DNA from: an uncultured Roseburia sp.
GTDB lineage: Bacteria; Bacillota; Clostridia; Lachnospirales; Lachnospiraceae
Direction: 5' to 3'
NCBI GenBank assembly: GCA_947057405.1
Contig: CAMSEJ010000066.1
Coordinates: forward strand, 1-9,635
Length of the DNA: 9,635 nt
Numbering within the stretch: the first letter of the stretch is position 1; each line of letters begins with the position of its first letter. The translations under genes were made by a program, and so were the position numbers. This document shows positions 6,665-9,635 of the stretch, in pieces. The notes beneath the pieces are model-generated. The model worked only from the letters and a program-made list of their open reading frames with translations, ran no database searches and was not told the origin of the DNA.

Positions 6665-7530
6665 TATAACTGCTCCTCCTTTTTACCGGTTACTGTAAGC
6701 TGTACAACCGAGAATACAACAATAATGACAAAGAACAGAACTGCGTTCGCGCTCTGAAAACCAAACTGTCCGCCCGACATACCGTTATTGTAAATCAGAT
6801 AGGAAATGGACTCCGTGCTCTGCGCCGGGCCGCCCTTTGTCAAGGCTACGATCTGATCGAATACCATCAGGAAGTTTTTTACGCTCAAAACCATATTGAT
6901 GCTGAAAAACGGAATAATTAACGGAAACGTCAAATGCTTAAACTGAGCCCAGCCCGTCGCGCCGTCTATCGCGCCCGCTTCGTATACATCCTCCGGTACG
7001 GTCTGCAGCCCGGATATGTAAATAATCGTATTCATCGCAATCGCCTGCCAGGAGCATACGATTACGATAGCAACCCACGCCCACTTGCTGCTCGCTAAAA
7101 TACTGCTTGCCTCTCCGCCGAACATGCCGACAACAGCCGGAACAATATAGGTAAACAGGTAGTTAAAAATATAACCGACTACCAGCGCGCCCAAAATATT
7201 CGGTACGAAATACATACCCCGTAAGGCGCTTTTAAATTTAATTTTGCTGTTTAAGCCAATCGCAAGCATCAGGCTGATTACGTTTACAGCCACCGTTGCC
7301 GCCAGCGCAAATTTGATGGTAAACAGATACGATTTTCCGACGCGGATATCGCCGAACAAATCGGCGTAATTGCGCAGACCCACCCAGTCGTACGTCCCAT
7401 ATCCTTTAAAGTTAGTAAAACTATACATAAATCCTTTAATCAAAGGCAGTGTATTAAATGCAAAAAACAGTATCAGAATCGGTATTGTCATCAGTGCAAA
7501 GGTCCGCTGCCTGTTATTCATTTTTTTCAT
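6664..7530 (-). CDS. Sugar ABC transporter permease, MsmF/MalF-like
   Basis: A 288-residue inner-membrane protein, the partner channel subunit. The first membrane helix is at about 11-35, with further segments near 72-93, 107-131, 150-172, 204-226 and 262-281. The EAA loop reads YEAGAIDGATGWAQFKHLTF followed by P at 183-203, as in the CUT1 family. NFKGYGTYDWVGLRNYADLF (40-59) after the first helix is the usual short N-terminal extracellular segment of MsmF/UgpA-type permeases, which lack the large MalF insertion. GAAGGAG lies about 10 bases before the ATG at 7530. The gene starts 21 bp after the binding-protein stop, and its stop overlaps the next permease start by one base. It belongs to the same transcription unit as both neighbours. 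Confidence 0.95.
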   Translation of the reverse strand: MKKMNNRQRTFALMTIPILILFFAFNTLPLIKGFMYSFTNFKGYGTYDWVGLRNYADLFGDIRVGKSYLFTIKFALAATVAVNVISLMLAIGLNSKIKFKSALRGMYFVPNILGALVVGYIFNYLFTYIVPAVVGMFGGEASSILASSKWAWVAIVIVCSWQAIAMNTIIYISGLQTVPEDVYEAGAIDGATGWAQFKHLTFPLIIPFFSINMVLSVKNFLMVFDQIVALTKGGPAQSTESISYLIYNNGMSGGQFGFQSANAVLFFVIIVVFSVVQLTVTGKKEEQL

Positions 7531-7551
7531 TTTTTCAGGTCTCCTTCCCCT

Positions 7552-8823
7552 TTATTTGTGCTGCGCATTATATTCTTCTACCATACGGATAATGTCGCGG
7601 TTATACCTTGCCCAGTCCGAATCAAATTTCGTTAAAAATGCGTCCGGATCCTGGTTGATTAAAAACGTCTGAATCTGCGCGTCCACCGCCATCTCGGCCG
7701 GATAATAGTGATCCTGGTAATCCGTCATATTTCCGCTCTCTATGTAGGACTTCATACCGTCTAAGTTCGGCGCAAGCGTAAAATCCCCGGTTTTGCAGGG
7801 AACGGCATTCTGATCGTCTAAGTACGCCTGCACGTTTTCATCCGCAAGCAGAAAATCAATCACCTCATACGCGGCTTCTTTATTCTCACATTCCTCCGTA
7901 ACGGCAAACATCAGATCCACGCCGGAATTTAAGGTATTGCCGTCGGCGTCCGAGCTGCCCGGCATCACAAACGAGTCAATGTCCATATCCGGATTTACCG
8001 ATTTGATCTGCGGGATAGCATAGCTTCCGATCGCAAACATTGCGGACTGCCCGTTTGCAAACGCGGTGCAGGCGTCGTTGTATCCATACGCAAACGGCCC
8101 TTCCTCACCGTACTTTATCAGCTCCAGCATTTTTTCGGCAACCTCCCGGTACTCTTCGGAAAATGCGGTGTTCCCCGCGTTTACCTGTTTGCATACGTCT
8201 GCGGGCGCAAGATCGACTGCCAGCGAGTTCCACGGCGCAAGGCAGGTCCAGGTATCTTTAAACCCGAAATAAAACGGCAGGATCCCTTCCTTCTGAATTT
8301 CTTCACACAGCGTCATTAACTCTTCCCAGGTCTTTGGAATTTCCCATCCGTGTTCCTTGAACATAGCGCGGTTGTACAAAACCCCCGCCGCATTTGCCAC
8401 ATAAGGCACCCCGTATGTTCCGTCGGTCGGCACAAACTCCAGCCCCTCCAAAATCTCCACATACGCCGGGTTAATCTGTGAAAGCCCTTCGTAATCCGAT
8501 ACGTCCGCCAAAATGTCCGAATCAATAAAGTACGAATAGTTGATGTCCCCGCCAATCCCCAGAATATCCGGATAATCCTCCCGGACAAACCTGGTTTTTA
8601 ACACGGTCATCGCATCGTTCGGCGAACTGATCGTCAGACGGATGTCGTCATGCGTGCTGTTAAATTCCTCCTCCAGCTGTTCAAACACATCCACCGCTTC
8701 CGGCTTGTAATGCACCAGCTCAATTTGAATTTTGCCATCGCCGCTATTTGCGCTGCACCCGGATAGCAAAAACGAGGCCGGCATCGTACATGCCAGGAGA
8801 AGACAAACTAATTTTTTCTTCAT
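7552..8823 (-). CDS. Sugar-binding lipoprotein of an ABC importer (family 1 solute-binding protein, MsmE-like)
   Basis: A 423-residue extracellular lipoprotein that captures sugar for the two permeases encoded immediately downstream. MKKKLVCLLL begins a lipoprotein signal peptide ending in the lipobox LLSGC, with Cys23 as the lipidated residue, followed by a Ser/Asn/Gly-rich linker. The mature part has the extracellular solute-binding family 1 features: a first strand IQIELVHYKP, EQLEEEFNSTHDDIRL, the hinge region TYGVPYVANAAGVLYNRAMF, and IPKTWEELMTLCEEIQK. Length is typical for CUT1 binding proteins. The frame is open upstream to 8874, but those 17 residues would put a charged stretch before the signal peptide. 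ATG 8823 has AAAGGAG 9 bases upstream, so I chose it. It is the first gene of the operon behind the promoter at 8877-8905. The ligand is probably an alpha-galactoside by context, but glycan specificity cannot be read from the sequence. Confidence 0.94.
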   Translation of the reverse strand: MKKKLVCLLLACTMPASFLLSGCSANSGDGKIQIELVHYKPEAVDVFEQLEEEFNSTHDDIRLTISSPNDAMTVLKTRFVREDYPDILGIGGDINYSYFIDSDILADVSDYEGLSQINPAYVEILEGLEFVPTDGTYGVPYVANAAGVLYNRAMFKEHGWEIPKTWEELMTLCEEIQKEGILPFYFGFKDTWTCLAPWNSLAVDLAPADVCKQVNAGNTAFSEEYREVAEKMLELIKYGEEGPFAYGYNDACTAFANGQSAMFAIGSYAIPQIKSVNPDMDIDSFVMPGSSDADGNTLNSGVDLMFAVTEECENKEAAYEVIDFLLADENVQAYLDDQNAVPCKTGDFTLAPNLDGMKSYIESGNMTDYQDHYYPAEMAVDAQIQTFLINQDPDAFLTKFDSDWARYNRDIIRMVEEYNAQHK

Positions 8824-8832
8824 CCCTTTTTG

Positions 8833-8839
8833 CTCCTTT
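8833..8839 (-). promoter_or_regulatory. Ribosome-binding site that fixes the binding-protein start
   Basis: AAAGGAG on the minus strand lies 9 bases before ATG 8823. The longer alternative start at 8874 falls within a base or two of the -10 box and so would sit at or before the start of the transcript, which rules it out if this promoter is used. Confidence 0.75.
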
Positions 8840-8876
8840 CTCTTATTGGATTTCCTTACCCTTAACTTATGCACGT

Positions 8877-8905
8877 ATTATAACATCCCATAATGCGTCT
8901 ATAAA
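8877..8905 (-). promoter_or_regulatory. Promoter of the sugar-transport operon
   Basis: On the minus strand TTTATA (8905-8900) is separated by 17 bases from a consensus TATAAT (8882-8877), which also carries an extended -10 TG one base upstream (TGTTATAAT). Four of six -35 positions match. Transcription should start near 8870, leaving a leader of roughly 45-50 bases before the binding-protein ATG. A CATTATGG sequence lies inside the spacer and is repeated 42 bp upstream. Confidence 0.72.
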
Positions 8906-8937
8906 TAGCATATTTTTTCCATTTATATACCATAATG
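8888..8937 (-). promoter_or_regulatory. Candidate operator: direct repeat CATTATGG, one copy inside the promoter spacer
   Basis: Minus-strand CATTATGG occurs at 8895-8888 and again at 8937-8930, the starts being 42 bp apart, about four helical turns on the same DNA face. The first copy lies between the -35 and -10 boxes. Identical 8-mers in AT-rich DNA can arise by chance, so this is suggestive only. Confidence 0.3.
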
Positions 8938-9007
8938 ATACTTTTTGGGAATATAGAAAAAGAGAGAGCGCATTTTGGTAGGTTTCCGGTTTTCCACTGC
9001 TTTTCCA
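8915..9007 (-). promoter_or_regulatory. Candidate activator sites: three TGGAAAA direct repeats upstream of the operon promoter
   Basis: Minus-strand TGGAAAA occurs at 9007-9001, 8996-8990 and 8921-8915, all in the same orientation. The distal pair is 11 bp apart, one helical turn, and a related GGAAA follows at 8987-8983. The proximal copy sits about 50 bp upstream of the predicted transcription start. Direct repeats one turn apart are typical of AraC-type regulators, which often control such sugar operons, but no regulator gene is in the window. The stretch 8824-9235 holds no credible gene; it contains the promoter, these repeats and the terminator. Confidence 0.3.
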
Positions 9008-9086
9008 AAGTTGTGCAGTACAATAACGGCCCGCTGCAATATGGTGTATCCAGAATAATTGCCGCACTTTCCATATTTCAGAGTAT

Positions 9087-9133
9087 AAAAAATAACGATA
9101 GCCTGTTTTTAAGAGAGGCTATCGTTATTTTTT
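9087..9133. terminator. Strong bidirectional Rho-independent terminator downstream of arr
   Basis: Two perfect 18-base arms, 9087-9104 and 9116-9133 (AGGCTATCGTTATTTTTT and its complement), enclose an 11-base loop. The 12-bp core stem is flanked by A and T tracts on both sides, so an RNA from either strand ends in a U-run. It lies about 100 bp after the arr stop and isolates the sugar operon from upstream transcription. Confidence 0.92.
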
Positions 9134-9235
9134 ACACCCAAGGGATTACTGCAATTTTTAGTTATCCATATCACCTGATATCTGTATGCCCTTTCTGATA
9201 AAAAACTATCCAAAGAGCAGCATTGTTCTACTTGC

Positions 9236-9635
9236 TCAATCAATTGCCTTTATCCCCTGTTCCGACAATTTCCTTAAATTTTCCAGCATATTATTCAATA
9301 TGTCCGGAGAATGCCCTTCCCATTGAATCACTTCTGCGACAATCTCTAGAGGCTGTTTTGATCGATACGATTTCATTGGGTTTCCCGGAAATTTCTTATC
9401 TGTAACATTCGGATCGTCTTCAAATTCGCCTGTCGGCTCGACAACATATATTCGTTCCTCTCCATCCCCTTCTGCCAGTTCTGCTCCCCAGATTGCCGCG
9501 TCCAAAGTCCCTGCAAAGTAAACATATTCCGATTTTCTGTCATCATTATAATTCTTTTTCTTTCCTGTAACTATCAGATCTCCCACTTCCAAATCTGCTC
9601 TTGTTCCATGAAAAAAAGAACCCCGGCTAAATACT
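9236..9635 (-). CDS. arr: NAD-dependent rifamycin ADP-ribosyltransferase (Arr), N-terminus cut by window edge
   Basis: Arr transfers ADP-ribose from NAD to the ansa-chain hydroxyl of rifamycins, inactivating them. A short reading would start at TTG 9592, but the frame continues to the window edge as VFSRGSFFHGTRADLEVGDL, which is the conserved Arr beginning; the TTG is an internal Leu codon. The visible 132 codons compare with about 140 in known Arr enzymes, so only a few residues are missing. Family motifs are all present: FHGT with the NAD-contacting His, YVYFAGTLDAAIWGAELA with the conserved Tyr, YVVEPTGEFEDDPNVTDKKF with the catalytic-site Asp, PGNPMKSYRS and the C-terminal IQWEGHSPD. Nothing in the visible part suggests inactivation. 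It is separated from the sugar operon by the terminator at 9087-9133 and is functionally unrelated to it. Whether it confers resistance depends on expression, which the window does not show. Confidence 0.94.
   Translation of the reverse strand, partial: VFSRGSFFHGTRADLEVGDLIVTGKKKNYNDDRKSEYVYFAGTLDAAIWGAELAEGDGEERIYVVEPTGEFEDDPNVTDKKFPGNPMKSYRSKQPLEIVAEVIQWEGHSPDILNNMLENLRKLSEQGIKAID

Noticed and set aside
8862..9198. Small open frames of 66-87 codons on both strands in the gap before the sugar operon
   Set aside because: They overlap the promoter or cross the terminator hairpin, overlap one another and lack Shine-Dalgarno sequences.
9236..9592. Reading arr as a complete 118-codon gene starting with TTG at 9592
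   Set aside because: The frame continues upstream through the conserved Arr sequence FHGTRADLEVGDL, so the TTG is an internal codon and the gene is cut by the window edge.

Overview
The window looks like a chromosomal segment of a gut-type Clostridia, most plausibly Lachnospiraceae. The reasons are Firmicutes-style AGGAGG ribosome-binding sites, a sugar ABC importer operon without its own ATPase, a GH36 alpha-galactosidase, and a BMP-domain protein plus small metallophosphoesterase of a kind I associate with Lachnospiraceae. This is pattern recognition; no database was searched. Every gene I can support is on the minus strand, so the reading order runs from high to low coordinates.

Layout in transcription order. 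(1) 9635-9236: nearly complete rifamycin ADP-ribosyltransferase (Arr), cut at its N-terminus by the window edge, ending before a strong bidirectional terminator hairpin (9087-9133). (2) 8905-8824: a clear sigma-A-type promoter and leader, with candidate operator repeats around and upstream of it. (3) 8823-5816: sugar-binding lipoprotein, then two ABC permeases; gaps are 21 bp and a 1-base TAATG overlap. (4) 5815-5311: about 500 bp of non-coding DNA dominated by a 234-bp palindromic element with 32-bp perfect ends and two nested hairpins that share nearly identical loops. (5) 5310-616: alpha-galactosidase, then a cytoplasmic protein joining a ParB/Srx-like region to a BMP-type ligand-binding domain, then a metallophosphoesterase. 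These three are tightly packed (13-bp gap, then an ATGA overlap). (6) A hairpin at 567-600, then the N-terminal membrane part of another protein (527-1), truncated by the left window edge.

How the genes fit together: the lipoprotein would capture an alpha-galactoside (raffinose, melibiose or stachyose type, inferred from the enzyme next door). The permeases would import it using a shared MsmX/MsmK-type ATPase encoded elsewhere, and the signal-peptide-less GH36 enzyme would release galactose in the cytoplasm. The role of the BMP-fusion protein and the phosphoesterase in this cluster is unknown. They are the least understood coding part of the window. The palindromic element is the most striking non-coding part.
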